Shown here piece by piece: positions 21,378 to 32,309 of a stretch of DNA of 64,000 bases. The position numbers and the translations under genes are program-made. Origin of the DNA: Hofstenia miamia (Eukaryota > Xenacoelomorpha > Acoela). Location of the stretch: the NCBI GenBank assembly GCA_004352715.1, contig SCFE01000043.1, forward strand, positions 1,283,080 through 1,347,079, written 5' to 3'. Every line of letters starts with the position of its first letter. Within the stretch, counting starts at the first letter, position 1. Under the pieces are notes generated by a model. The model ran no database searches. It was not told the origin of the DNA and saw only the letters and a list, made by a program, of their open reading frames with translations.

Positions 21378-23762
21378 ATGGAATACATTTTTTCTTCTAA
21401 AGGAAAAAGATTATTACTCTATAATGATTATCTTTTTTATAAAAGAAGTAAATTCCATACGACTACGTATTGGACTTGCATTGAAAAGGATTGCAGAGCC
21501 TGGGGAAAATCTTCCAATGGTATCATCAATTAAAAGTTTGTTTCTTATTTATATTTAGAAGTATTTGAATTGGTGCAGCAACATCATCACCTTCCTCAAC
21601 TCAATCTAATTGCTGAGTATAGGAAAAAAAACGAATTATGGAAAACAGCACATTCCCCACTTGGTTGCCTACATTCTACAACCACAATTGTATTTTCAAT
21701 ACTATAGAATAATTATATTTGTATATATACTGACAATGATAGGCAATCTATTGAAACTGGTCTAGTATATGTGTTTAAAATTTTATTTTTTTCAAATATG
21801 AAAAGTCTCACAAGAATTTTTTTTCAAATATATATATATATATGTATAGTAATGTTTTTAGCTTAGCACAGTTCTCAAAGATGTGAATGCTGAGACAATG
21901 GCACAAATCTGTTCAAACAGGGCGCTTAAACAAGTTGTGTACAGATCAAAGAATTCTGCTTTAGGTATTTTTATTTGGAAATACATACTTTATTTGGATT
22001 CCTGCATCAAGCTTTATTCAAGTTGAAGAGGTGTTTAATGGGAAAAGAATGTTAATATTTTTTAATGAAGACTTGCTTGCTGAAATGTGTTTATCAGATA
22101 CATTACTTGGAGATGGCACATTTAAGAAAGCTCTGGAAGACTTCTCGCAGATATATTCATTTTCTTTTTATAGATCTGGGCAGTTTATACTGGCTGTGCA
22201 CTGTTTAATGAATGTTGTTAATTTTTATGTGTTCATACTTTAATTTTCATATAGGAAAAATCTATTTTGGCCTATTCTTTTTTCCTTGGTATTCTAAAGG
22301 AAAAGACTTCAGCTATGAAAAGGCAATTATCCCCAAATGAAATTATTGTTGATTATGAGGAAGCCATGGTCATTGCATTAAAACGACTACTGCCTGAAAG
22401 CAAAATATATGGGTGTTTTTTTCACTTTACACAGTGCATATTCAGGTTTATATTTAATATTTTAAAAATTATATAATTTTTTTAGAAAAATTCAGTCATT
22501 GGGATACACAAATCTTTATAAAAACAATTCTGTAGCTCAACGTTTTTGTCGCATATTGATGTCTCTGCCATTTCTTCCAGTGTCATTTGTGAATGAAATG
22601 TTTTTTAAACTGCAGCAACTTATGAATTTGTTTTGCCCAGAAATTCAAAATTTATTTTTCTACTTTGAAAGAGAGTGGTTGCCAAAGAATGAACTAACTA
22701 ATGTTTATTGTAGAAAGGTATGCACCACCAATGCACTTGAAAGTTGGCATAATGCTATTAGAAGCAGTATGCCCATTAATCATCCTACACTATTTCAATT
22801 TGTTGAGTGGTTGTGAGAGGAAACTCTGTGAAGCTTGCAGTTGTATTCCAGAGTTACTGCAGGCCATGCAAATCAGTTGTATTCTAAGAAATACAAATTA
22901 ATTCAACAACGCATTGACAATTTAATTGATAAGTTTTCATTAAAATGCATTACTATATCAGAGTTTTTAATTGGTATCACATTTAATATTTCGTCATTGC
23001 CAATGCCTCGGGAATTTCCTTCCACTTTGAGCTCAAATGTTATTATAAGTGAGGTGCTATGGCATTATTTAAATAATGCAGAAGCGGAATCTCTCCAAAA
23101 TACTGATGATGATTATGGTGATGAATGTGATCACAACAATATTGGGCTTGAAGTTGTAATAGACTCAGGTAAATTCCTTAAAATAATTTAGTATTTAATA
23201 TATTTAGTCTCTAACAGTAATGTATGTGAATTATCAATTGGTGAATTATTTGATGTAAGTAAATTATTACTATCTTGGAATATAAATTAGCATGTGAACA
23301 TTTGTTTAATATCTATTTAGCATGAAATTCCAACTAGTAAAATATCAGGTATTGTCAACTGTTATTGTTTGTGTAGTTGTCATTGCTAAAATTCTAAGTA
23401 CTTGTTGTATTATATTTTAATATTTTAATTTAGTAACTAGAAATGCCTTTTCTTTATGCCAATATATGGAAGTTACTGGACAATTATTTGGAAAGGTTAT
23501 GAAACCATTAGTTCTGGAAGAGGTATATTTATATTTTTGTTTTTTGCTGATTTCTTCTCCTTAGAATTACAATGAGCTATTAAAACATTCCATTGCAACC
23601 AAGATTGACATTTACACAATATGGGTAGAACATCCCAAAGATATCATTATACTTACTCAAAAACTTAAGCAGTATAAATTCAATGTGATTTTGAAACTGT
23701 TAGATTACCCTGCAAGTGTTAGTGAGTGTAGATTGCTTTCAATTTGCCATAATATTTTGTAG
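21378..23762 (+). CDS. MULE transposase with FLYWCH zinc finger, multi-exon
   Basis: It catalyses excision and insertion of the MULE. Likely exons are 21378-21519, 21559-21689, 21862-21964, ~21998-22213, 22255-22445, 22486-23168, 23208-23254, 23321-23348, 23434-23522 and 23565-23762. Most joins keep phase across short GT-AG introns of about 39-85 nt. Exon 1-2 is a FLYWCH finger (YIFSSKGKRLLLYNDYLFY, then YWTCIEKDCRAWG, then HHH). The catalytic domain has LLGDGTFKKA (first Asp), IIVDYEEAM (second Asp), GCFFHFTQCIFRKIQSLG across a 40-nt intron, and TTNALESWHNAI (candidate Glu). Oddities: the exon 3-4 join is out of phase. Two TGA codons (22814-22816, 22829-22831) interrupt WL-EETL-SL, but both fall inside a 39-nt GT-AG stretch (22802-22840) divisible by three. 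It may be intact, or lightly decayed. Confidence 0.85.
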
Positions 23763-24840
23763 AACAGAATTGTTTGAATTAAATGTCTTTGCTTATTTAC
23801 CTTATATATTTGACTACAATTCTATGATTTTATTATTTGTAATTACACATTTCTTAGTGAACAGAGTGATATGGGATCACACTCTTCAAGTTAGCTGGTT
23901 CAAACCCAGCCTGTTCATAGAATAAAATAAGAAAATCATCTTATTATAAGCCAATTCAGTAAAATTCGTCCTATAATGTCCGTAAATTGAGGTGCTGTGT
24001 TGACATTACACCACAAGTCCATTATTTAGTGTTTAGATCTAACAGATACTTAAGTGTTTGTGTTAATATGCCTTTTGCTCTGTACTTTTCGTAATTTTTA
24101 AGTGATAATTCATTTTTGTAAATTTAATACGGAAAATTACAGGTTTTAATACTGTCAAATCTGCTTATTGTAAATAAAATATTGGGAAAATTATTGCTAT
24201 AGGCGCATTGTATTAATAAGATACATAGCAATTTGTTCAAAATCTCAATGATCTGATTTTCTGGATAGTTGTATTTGTAAATTGTAAACTGATGTAAAGT
24301 ATTATTATGATCTTTCAGATTCCTGGTCCCCCTTAAGTAATATACTCAAGTATTAACTGCTCAAAGGCAGGGGTGTCATGAGAGAGCTGACTCCCACTCA
24401 TTGTTGCCAGGCTAATTCTACATTCTAGTAAAATACACATAAAAAATTAAATTCAACATTTTCAGTTATAAAAAACTCTCGATTACTGCTAACAGGAATA
24501 GAATAGTCTTCCAGGACAAACAACGCATATTATCTGATCAGGAAATTTATCAGATATATAATAAACAATTAGCAAACAACTAATAAATTAACGTGAAAAA
24601 ATTAAGTACTTATTACAATAAAATACAAAAGTAATGAACATAATTAAATTTCTATTTTAAATCTAAACAGAATGTTTACTAAATGCAAATGGCAAACTTC
24701 AACATTTATAATTATAGAACATATTTACATATATTTACTTGTAATTCTGTATTTCAGCAATCTTAACTACATAGAAAACTAATCAACATAAATTTTAAAG
24801 AAATATATATATTTATTTAAATATATAATTACAATTTCCC
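23763..24840. other. 3' non-coding part of the MULE
   Basis: No further exons recognised. It contains the tRNA-like cloverleaf at 23858-23917 and ends at the right terminal repeat. Confidence 0.5.
23858..23917 (+). tRNA. tRNA-like cloverleaf with a shortened anticodon arm (probable pseudogene)
   Basis: TGAACAG and CTGTTCA form a perfect 7-bp acceptor stem. TGAT/ATCA makes a D-stem around ATGGG. GCTGG-TTCAAAC-CCAGC is a perfect 5-bp T-arm with a canonical T-loop. Between them only 11 bases remain for the anticodon arm (ACT-CTTCA-AGT), six fewer than normal, so total length is 60 rather than about 72. I therefore read it as a deleted tRNA copy or tRNA-derived repeat carried in the MULE. Confidence 0.4.
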
Positions 24841-24903
24841 TGAAATGGTATTTAATATTTTGTAACATCAGATTTGGGGGAAGTGAGACAGACCCATTCT
24901 AGT

Positions 24904-25522
24904 TGTTCCTGTTAATACTTTGATAAGTAGATTTTCATAATGAGCAATGCCAGAGGCATGTTTCAAAATGTTTTAAATACATTAGATATATCATAGACAT
25001 GTGCTGAATTGAAAATTGTGTGTTCCTCAGAATGCATGTAAATGTGAAATAGAAATAGCATTTGTATTTTTTTATACTAAATGTTTCCTATTAATACTTG
25101 GATAATTAATATTTAATAACAAAGTAAAAGGCCTACTTTTTAATTTGGCTATGTATTTAAGCCAAAGCATACACCAATGAAGAACCATAATAAGGTTCTT
25201 CAAATATTCACACTAGGATGGATAATATAGACCAAAGAAAAAACACATAAAGTCAACACTGCAAAATTAATAATCTAGACACAAATTGATATATCTATTA
25301 GATTGAAAGTAAGAAGAAGGCATGAAGTATGCTATTGAATTTATATGCATAGTTCATAAATGAATGAAAGCATGCCACTGGATAATTAAATTTGAAAAAT
25401 GTAAGATATATTACTAGAAAGATTTTCTCCTGCTAAAACTAAATGTAATTTAATATAAAGCTCTTTACAAACTTAAATTCTACATAACATTTTGCAACCA
25501 TAAATTTTATGAACATAAAATA
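24904..25522. other. Non-coding stretch
   Basis: AT-rich, no coding or RNA signal recognised between the MULE and the next MITE. Confidence 0.5.
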
Positions 25523-25927
25523 GGTTGGTTCTTAAATCTGTCAATTCATAATCTTATGGCTGTCAGAATTTATCTTACAACTGTCAGAAAAAGTCGTTAT
25601 TGTTTAAAATGAGCTTTATTGGGACATTGCTTAAGAGACATCTAGATAAAATAGTATCTATTTGAGAAAGGCATTAAAATAACATTTCACTTGCTTCCTA
25701 CATATATCATTTTTTAAATTTTTCAAAGGTTTCACATTAATCAATTAATTAAACTTCAAAAGGTATTTTAATATTTTTAATTATTTTACTATTTACCATA
25801 TTGATAATGCTTTTTGATTAATGCAATTGGATAAGAGTGATTTCCATAGTTACATCTTTTCTGACAGCTGTAAGATAAATTCTGACAGCCATAAGATTAT
25901 GAATTGACAGATTTAATAACCAACCCA
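25523..25927. mobile_element. Mariner-type MITE (405 bp)
   Basis: Inverted repeats of about 70 bp at each end share AAATCTGTCAATTCATAATC and TTATGGCTGTCAGAATTTAT. TA is found outside both ends (25521-25522 and 25928-25929), as expected for Tc1/mariner targets. The two extreme ends differ by a 2-base indel. No coding capacity. Confidence 0.85.
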
Positions 25928-26652
25928 TAAAATATATGAACAATTTTACGATCATAATTTTTACGAACTAAAATATGGAGTAATACGAACTTATATATTA
26001 CGAACACATGTGTCATCCCAAAATTGAATAAAGACATGCTTGTTTCTAACATGTCACATCTCCCTTTCGTATTATTGTTTACAAATTTTCTTTTTCGTAT
26101 TTTACACCTACCCTAATCTTAATTTTTTTGAAGACTAGCTAGAAATCCTTTCTATATAAGGTACCGAATAACTTTCAACTAAATTTAAGACCATCCTTAG
26201 AATTTTATTCATATAAAATTTTTTTATTAAGAGTTATAATTCTTCGAATTGAGTGGATTGCTTAACGTTTTCCACTTCCTCAGAAATAATATAATTTGTG
26301 GGAAAGTGATAAAAATTTTACAATATGCTGCAATAATTAATACAAATAGAGTTATTATATGTCTATTTAGCAGCAGTGATTTTTCATCAGATATTTATAT
26401 TTGTTTATCATAAAATTGTCCTAATTAATGTTATGAATATGCTTAAATACTTTAGATTGAAGATGTCCATTAATATGGTAGAATTTCTGGGCAATTCCAG
26501 AATAATGTACAGCAAATTGCGGAAATTTGAGAAGTTACATGAACTTAAATAAATGCAGTAATATAAGTGTATTATGTGTAGAATACGAATATTTTACTAA
26601 TAAGCACGAGAAATGCATATATTTTCATATATAAAGCTTTTTATTTCGAATA

Positions 26653-27422
26653 GCGTCGATCTTACTTCAAATTGGCGTCGGTCTTACTACAAAAGTAGGT
26701 AATAAAATAAACTACGATGATTTATGAATTACTGAAAAAATCTATCATTTTTTCTATACTAATTAATCTGGATTCAGTAAATAGTAATGCATATTATTAA
26801 AATTTATGCAATGCAACCGTACAGGATCGACGATGCATTATTAAGTGTTTAAGGTAAAACATAATGACATTGAATTTTACCCATTAATGGCTATTTCATT
26901 AATATACTATTTTAAATTTGATAAATGCTTTGGAAAACAAGAAAGATTAGGAAAATCTTAACCTATGCATGTATTCCCAAATGAAGGACTAATCTTCCGC
27001 ATATCACGAAGAAGATGAATGATTATTTTCACTCAACGCTTAATGTAGTAAGACCGACGTCGGTCTTACTACAAGTTGTGGTATTTATAAGCGCTCACAG
27101 CTTCATGTCTTAACAGAATTTAATTATTTTTCTTCTAATTATCACGAACCACCTTGTTCTACACTTATTAGATTTTAAAAGTAAAGAAAACTGTGCTATA
27201 ACCTTTTCATTTAAAATAGAAAACCGTCGGTCTTACTACTTTGTGGTAAACAAATAAATTTAATTGTTTGAAAGGGCTATAAATCGCAGAAATATTTTTT
27301 TCTACATTTCTCTGACCGTATTCTAAAATAATGTCTCAATTAATAAACAAGTACCCAACATTTGACATTAGACTGTTCAGCCAAAACACGGGATTCCCTT
27401 TTAAAACGTCGGTCTTACTACA
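26653..27422. repeat. Dispersed 15-bp motif GTCGGTCTTACTACA, with one perfect palindrome
   Basis: Copies on the plus strand start near 26655 (diverged), 26676, 27059, 27226 and 27408. One minus-strand copy at 27044-27058 abuts the 27059 copy, giving a perfect 30-bp palindrome (27044-27073) centred on GACGTC. The intervening DNA is unrelated. No gene overlaps. The motif is CpG-containing in an AT-rich setting, which makes five to six copies in 770 bp unlikely by chance. Confidence 0.8.
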
Positions 27423-28250
27423 GTTCATATAATGGACAAGTGTTTTATCCAAGTTTTTAGCTAAGACTGACATTTACACTAATTCATTATTATGTAGATT
27501 ATTTGTTTCGCATTTGAATGATATAAAAAGTATATAATTTTTTTAATGTATCACCAAATAATAAATGAGTAAAAATAGTCATTCAAAGTGTTGGAAACGG
27601 GAAAATACACAAATTTGTTACTTTTACTCCATAATAACAATGAATTACTTTTTATCAAAAATAATTTAATGTGTCGTAATGGTAGAACACATTGTAAACT
27701 ACACGAGGTTTTTAAAAAATTTTTATTATCTCAAACCGTTTGAGCACAGTGTTTGAAAGACTGAATTTAACATAATAGTATATATTAATCTGGAATTGCC
27801 CTTCTGCGTTTCAGAATGTCGCACAGTCTCACCGATGTATTTCTTTCCACAGACATCAATATTACTTGAATATAGATTTGATTAGGCTAACGCTGGTGGA
27901 ATATAATCTTTATTTGAAACAAATCAAAGGTCTTAATTAATGTAAAAATAATAACAATTTTCGATTTCTTTAGTAATTTATAAATGTTCATGATCTTGCA
28001 TAAATTGATTTTCAATTGATGAATAAAAGGTAATTACCAAAATATCGATTTAAATTGCACTTTTTCAGTGTTATCTTTAAATTAATGTTCCTTAAATGTA
28101 CCATTAATGATATTTTGGTATAATTGTGATTTTAATCATTAATTCATAGGTTGGTGATAATCTCATTATTCTATTGCAAAGACATTTGATGGTCTTAGAT
28201 TTATATTTTCCATCACAATAAGATAGAAATAAAATGTGTGGAGCATGTGT
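27423..28250. other. Non-coding stretch
   Basis: No gene recognised. A short inverted repeat (TAATTACCAAAATATC near 28030 and GATATTTTGGTATAATT near 28110) is the only structure seen. Confidence 0.5.
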
Positions 28251-28817
28251 GGGCGAAAGTAAAGACGGATGAGGACGGATTGAAAATGGTTGTTTTTCAG
28301 CTATTTTTCGGCATATCTTGATTAATATATTTAAAATTAGGCTAAATGATTTAAAAAAGACTAATCTTCATTTCAAATTCTCTGCGAACTTCAAGACGGA
28401 CAAAACGGTCACAAGGCGGCAATGTTGAACCCATTAAGGTCTCTCGTGATCATATGATCACAGACGAAAATTTTATTAATATTTAATATATTTCAATGAA
28501 TGTGCAGTGGATCTTACCATGTGGACTAGGCGTATTTTTAGTAATTTGCAACTTCGTCCTTAATGGGTTTAATGCGATTAAAAACCAAATATTAATTACA
28601 ACGATGCTTAGTTATGTAGAAAATTATTGTCTGCTTCCCATTCGAATATAGAAACACATATGCCTACATGAAAATTATATAAAATGGTTAATCTATCAAT
28701 TATCATAGAAGTACGGTTGTCTAATACATTTTGATAAGGCTTCTTTATCTTCAGGCTGCTCATAGCGTCCTTAGACATGACAGGCCTTTGATACTCTCTT
28801 ACACTAGTACAAGGAGC

Positions 28818-28834
28818 CCCCCCCCNCCCCCCCC
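28818..28834. repeat. Poly-C tract with one undetermined base
   Basis: A C homopolymer in an AT-rich region, with a single N at about 28826, probably a base-calling limit. Confidence 0.9.
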
Positions 28835-28879
28835 CAAGCAGTTTTGGTAGCCCAAGGTACTATGGTGTATATCTGGGGC

Positions 28880-29715
28880 GGCCCAGCTAAGCGTGTTGTC
28901 TTTGCAGATGACGACAATCCTATAATTCCGGGTAACTTAGCTCATCCCTTCCCATAGCAAATTGTTTCATACTTGCAACTACAATTCGAGCAATGCAACC
29001 AATGCCTAATCAAGTCGTCGTCACATCAAGCAAGTATCTCTAATATTGCGGGCATAAAGAGCGAGTCAGAGGTAAATATACTCAGCATCATTTTTGATGA
29101 CAATCATTCGCGAGCCATACTAATTAAATCGTAAAAATCGCAAATAGTGAAATCTATATGTTACTGAGACTTGGCGGGCTGAATTACACACCGTCTGAAA
29201 TCAGTTGATTCTACAAATCGCTTGTGAAATCCAAAATCCTGTATGGAGCAAGTGTTTGGGGAGGCGCAGCAAAGTAATTGCTAAATAAAGATTGACCCTA
29301 ACTCTTCTACCTACGTTAAAATGGGAAAATATCAATCAGAAGTAATAAATTACTTACTGAAACGGGATTTTATCCCTCCTTAACAAACTTAAGTTTGTTG
29401 TCACAAACGAAAATGTATCAGATCTGATTTTTAAGCTTGCTTAAATAGGTAAGGGATTATTGCTTATAGGAGCATCCCTCTAATGCAGTGATAATACTTA
29501 TTTATATTCTTTTTACTTTTACGCATCAGAAAATATATTCTATTCTATGTTCAGAGGAAAGCTGTTAGACTTGGTCTAATAAATGAATTTACGCCAATTG
29601 CACAGGAAATTGAACGGTTAGATAAGAAACTATATGACAATATAATAGATTCTGGACCACTCAATCACCTCTTGTCCTACATACCCGACAGAACAGAATA
29701 TTCAAGCTAGAGACT
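28880..29715 (+). pseudogene. Non-LTR retrotransposon (LINE) reverse transcriptase, 3' remnant
   Basis: Pieces appear in the correct order with stops and frame changes. The catalytic box is KRVVFADDDNPIIPGNL (about 28890-28945, FADD for the family's Y/FADD). Then VNILSIIFDDNHSRA, then IVKIANSEIYMLLRLGGLNY, then KSLVKSKILYGASVWGGAAK (about 29210-29270). Last comes AVRLGLINEFTPIAQEIERL (about 29555-29620). This layout, with ILYG-VWG and a later LQ-KA-RL block, matches Jockey/CR1-type LINE C-terminal RT regions. A broken copy of about 0.8 kb. Confidence 0.75.
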
Positions 29716-30045
29716 TCAAAGGCGCCTTTCTGGTGTGTCCAAAGTAAAAACCAGCAAGCAACTAAATATATTTTCTAATGGACTCCTACGTTTTAATCAT
29801 AGATAATAAATGTGTAATCACTATAATTAATAGTAAATAAATACATAAACATTTCCGTCTTGCGACCGTTTTGTCCGTCTTGAATTTTGCAGACAATTTG
29901 AAATGAAGGTTAGTCTTTTTTAATTATTTAGTCTATTTTATTATTATTTAGTCTAATATATTAATCAAGATATGCCGAAAATAGCTGAAAAGCATAACCG
30001 TCTTCAATCTGTCCTCATCCGTCTTCCCCGTCTTCACTTTCGCCC

Positions 30046-31119
30046 CATATTTGTAGGTTTCAGGTATAGTTCTTCTAATTCCATTGTAGGTTGTAATCTA
30101 TTGTTTATTTTATTTTTTCTTGGTATCATATTCTGGACAGCTCGATGTAATTCATCAATGTTAATTGAATCAACTTCTTGTATGATCCTCCTTTTTAAAT
30201 CATCCAGGTTGGTAGGAATTTATGTATGATATACCCGTGACTTTAGAGTAGACCACAAATAAAAGTCAAGTGGACTCAGGTCAGGTGATCTAGGAGGCCA
30301 TTCATAACAAAAACATCTGCCAATAACACGCTCAGCTGGCAACTGAGTGCTGATGAAATCCCTGGCTTGTTTGGAGTAGTGTGGTGGCGTACTGTCATGC
30401 TAAAAAATAACAGACTGCATTTTTCGTTTCTGTCTTAGTTGTGGAAACATATGATCACGGAGCATACTGATGTAATTATCCTGATTTACTGTACCCGGAA
30501 GGAAAAATGGCTTTATCACATAATTTGCACTGAATGTCATCCACACACATAATTTTTCAGGCTGCAAGGCTTCTGTTATTACTTGCCGAGGGTTCTCAGG
30601 CCCCATATGGTACAATTATGACGGTTTACTAGTCCATCCATTGAAAAATTTCCTAATCTGACCAAAGCACATTATTGATCAAATTAGCATTAGCTAAAAT
30701 CCATTGTTCAAATTCGAGACGATGATGATAGTCTGATTCAGTGATAGTTTGATGCAAGGCAATTTAGTATGTCCGCATACCACATGCTTTAAGAATTCGA
30801 CAAACATTTTTCTTTGGAATTGTAGTAGCTGCAGTAATAGAAGAAAAACTTGCATGGCCATGCACATTTGTATCTTGCAGAGTTTTCAGCGCACTCATTG
30901 CCACTGGTTTCCGGTCTTCTTGGAACAATGGCTTCCTGATTTAGCAGCATTGTGCAAGGATTTTGTATTTTCAAATTTTCTTATGTTAGTGACAGCTGTA
31001 ACAGAAAAAATTTCTTTGTGAAGGTGGTGTGCTGTTTTGTATGCACATAATGCCGCTGTTGCACTGTGTCTATTTTTGTAGTATAATTTCAATATTTCCA
31101 GTCTAGTGTCTAAATCCAT
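30046..31119 (-). pseudogene. Decayed IS630/mariner-type transposase
   Basis: A DNA cut-and-paste transposase in the same group as the intact copy at 51736-52848. From 31119 it reads MDLDTRLEILKLYYKNRHSA, the helix-turn-helix N-terminus. The middle is scrambled by stops and frameshifts. The C-terminal half is clearer: ENPRQVITEALQPEKLCVWM, FFLPGTVNQDNYISMLRDH, HDSTPPHYSKQARDFI (second catalytic Asp) and WPPRSPDLSPLDFYLWS (third acidic residue). Spacing between the last two acidic residues is 42, as in the intact copy. Its 3' end abuts the inverted repeat ending at 30045. Confidence 0.85.
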
Positions 31120-31257
31120 GTCTAAAGTTGAAAAGTACTGGAAAAATAACAAAATGGTTATGCATAACATAAATTCCCTTTATATAGTTATAAAATGACG
31201 AAATATTTCATCATCGTTTCTGTGATTGGTTGAAGTTTTTAGTTAGTTTAAAAGACA

Positions 31258-31277
31258 TATATATATATATATATATC
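31258..31277. repeat. (AT)n microsatellite
   Basis: TA dinucleotide run at the start of the 31277-31465 repeat. The second copy of that repeat also starts at a (TA)n run. Confidence 0.9.
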
Positions 31278-31465
31278 GAATCTTAGTAAATATCTATTTA
31301 AAACTTAGTATAAAAATATGATACGAATTTTGGTACTAAAGCTGTAATTACGTCAAACTAATACAAGACCATGCACTGCCTTTCCATGCTTATAAGATGC
31401 AAAGTGATTTTTTTCTGCTCAAATTTTGACATTTCTGATGTCAATTTTATATTACATAATACTTG
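31277..31465 (+). repeat. Dispersed repeat, copy 1
   Basis: Shares TCGAATCTTAGTAAATATCT and TGTCAATTTTATATTACATA with 34590-34678, in the same orientation. Copy 2 lacks about 110 bases of the middle. Both copies adjoin (TA)n. The family is not identified. Confidence 0.75.
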
Positions 31466-31642
31466 TTTATTTATATTTTGTTTATTTATATTTTTGTCAA
31501 TTTCTGAAGCTATTTGTATGGTAGTAAATATTCCTGAACATCAGATAAATTTTTCAAACTTTTATTGTTGCAATTGCGAAAATGCATGTTTAAGTCAAAG
31601 GTAGTTTTAGTCCTGGCACAGTAGCCTTTGCGGCCATAAACT

Positions 31643-31643
31643 A

Positions 31644-31677
<34 letters not shown>

Positions 31678-31678
31678 A
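31643..31678. repeat. (CT)n microsatellite
   Basis: Pure CT run. The arginine/glutamate-rich reading on the minus strand is only this repeat translated. Confidence 0.95.
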
Positions 31679-32108
31679 CTGATTTGATTAAATGGAGAAT
31701 TTTCAGAAGAAATTTCAAAATTTTTGTTCAAATAACTTCACTTATAAAAATTTTGTAGCGTGGCATGCGTATTCGTGGAACATTCTGAGTTGACAACTTT
31801 TTTAAAATTGATTTTTCTAGAAAATGATTGATTTTTCATTCCAAGTTAACAAAAAATCTTTATTAATGTTTAAGCAAGGTTTGTTTGTCCAATTAAAAAA
31901 ATCATTGAAAATTTTTTTTCAGGAAATGATTACTTGTTTAGTTTCACCGAATGGGTCTCTAGACCTCCCGTAAATACGCGCCAAGCATGGATACGCCAAG
32001 TAGGTAGATTTTAGTGAACAATCAACTTTACAGATTGTAGCTCAAATATTTTTTTCTAATTTTGTACATAATGCTGCAGAGGCTGTTTGAATCAGTTAAC
32101 TATCCCCC
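31679..32108. other. Non-coding stretch
   Basis: No coding or RNA signal recognised. Confidence 0.5.
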
Positions 32109-32309
32109 GACGCACACTGCCGTTAAGTTCAGTTAATTGCTAAGTTACGATTCAGCTAATCCCGTGGCACCCTGCCATTAAGGTAACCTTAATTTAAGCC
32201 TTAACTGCAGTTTGCTATGGAATTTCTTAGGTTAAGGCTAACCGCAACGCGAACCTTAACATTTTTTCTAGAGGTAAGTTAAGTTTAGCTTAACGGCAGT
32301 GTGCGACGG
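32109..32309. mobile_element. Palindromic MITE, GTCGCACACTGCCGTTAAG family (copy 1)
   Basis: Left end CGACGCACACTGCCGTTAAG and right end CTTAACGGCAGTGTGCGACG are inverted copies. The inside carries more TTAAGGTAACCTTAA palindromes. Related copies are at 33221-33279 and 44321-44422. No coding capacity. The superfamily is not certain. Confidence 0.7.

Larger units (their letters stand above)
21142..24895 (+). mobile_element. Complete Mutator-like (MULE) DNA transposon
   Basis: The 3754-bp element has terminal inverted repeats starting GGGTCATCTCACTTCCCCCA on the left and GGGTCTGTCTCACTTCCCCC on the right (minus strand). They continue to the shared ACAAAATATTAAATACC. The left repeat contains an extra tandem copy of ACTCACTTCCCCCAAG-like sequence. 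A perfect 8-bp duplication ATTCTAGT flanks it (21134-21141 and 24896-24903). The transposase gene below lies wholly inside. CpG is present at ordinary levels in the gene. Confidence 0.93.
28251..30045. mobile_element. 1.8-kb element with ~175-196-bp terminal inverted repeats enclosing a LINE fragment
   Basis: The left arm 28251-28425 and right arm 29850-30045 are inverted copies. The ends read GGGCGAAAGTAAAGACGG and GGGCGAAAGTGAAGACGG. Other shared tracts are CGGCATATCTTGATTAATAT and CAAGACGGACAAAACGGTC. The right arm has an extra tandem piece of TAGACTAAATAAT. No target duplication was found. Between the arms lies a LINE-type RT remnant. Confidence 0.75.

Noticed and set aside
22814-22831. 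Selenocysteine readthrough at the two TGA codons of the MULE gene
   Set aside because: No reason for selenocysteine in a transposase; decay or splicing of a 39-nt GT-AG segment explains them.
26653-27422. CRISPR-like array
   Set aside because: The repeat is too short, spacing ranges from 0 to about 370 bases, orientation is mixed, and the genome is animal-like.
31510-31731. Minus-strand open frame with an Arg/Glu repeat
   Set aside because: It is the translated (CT)n microsatellite.
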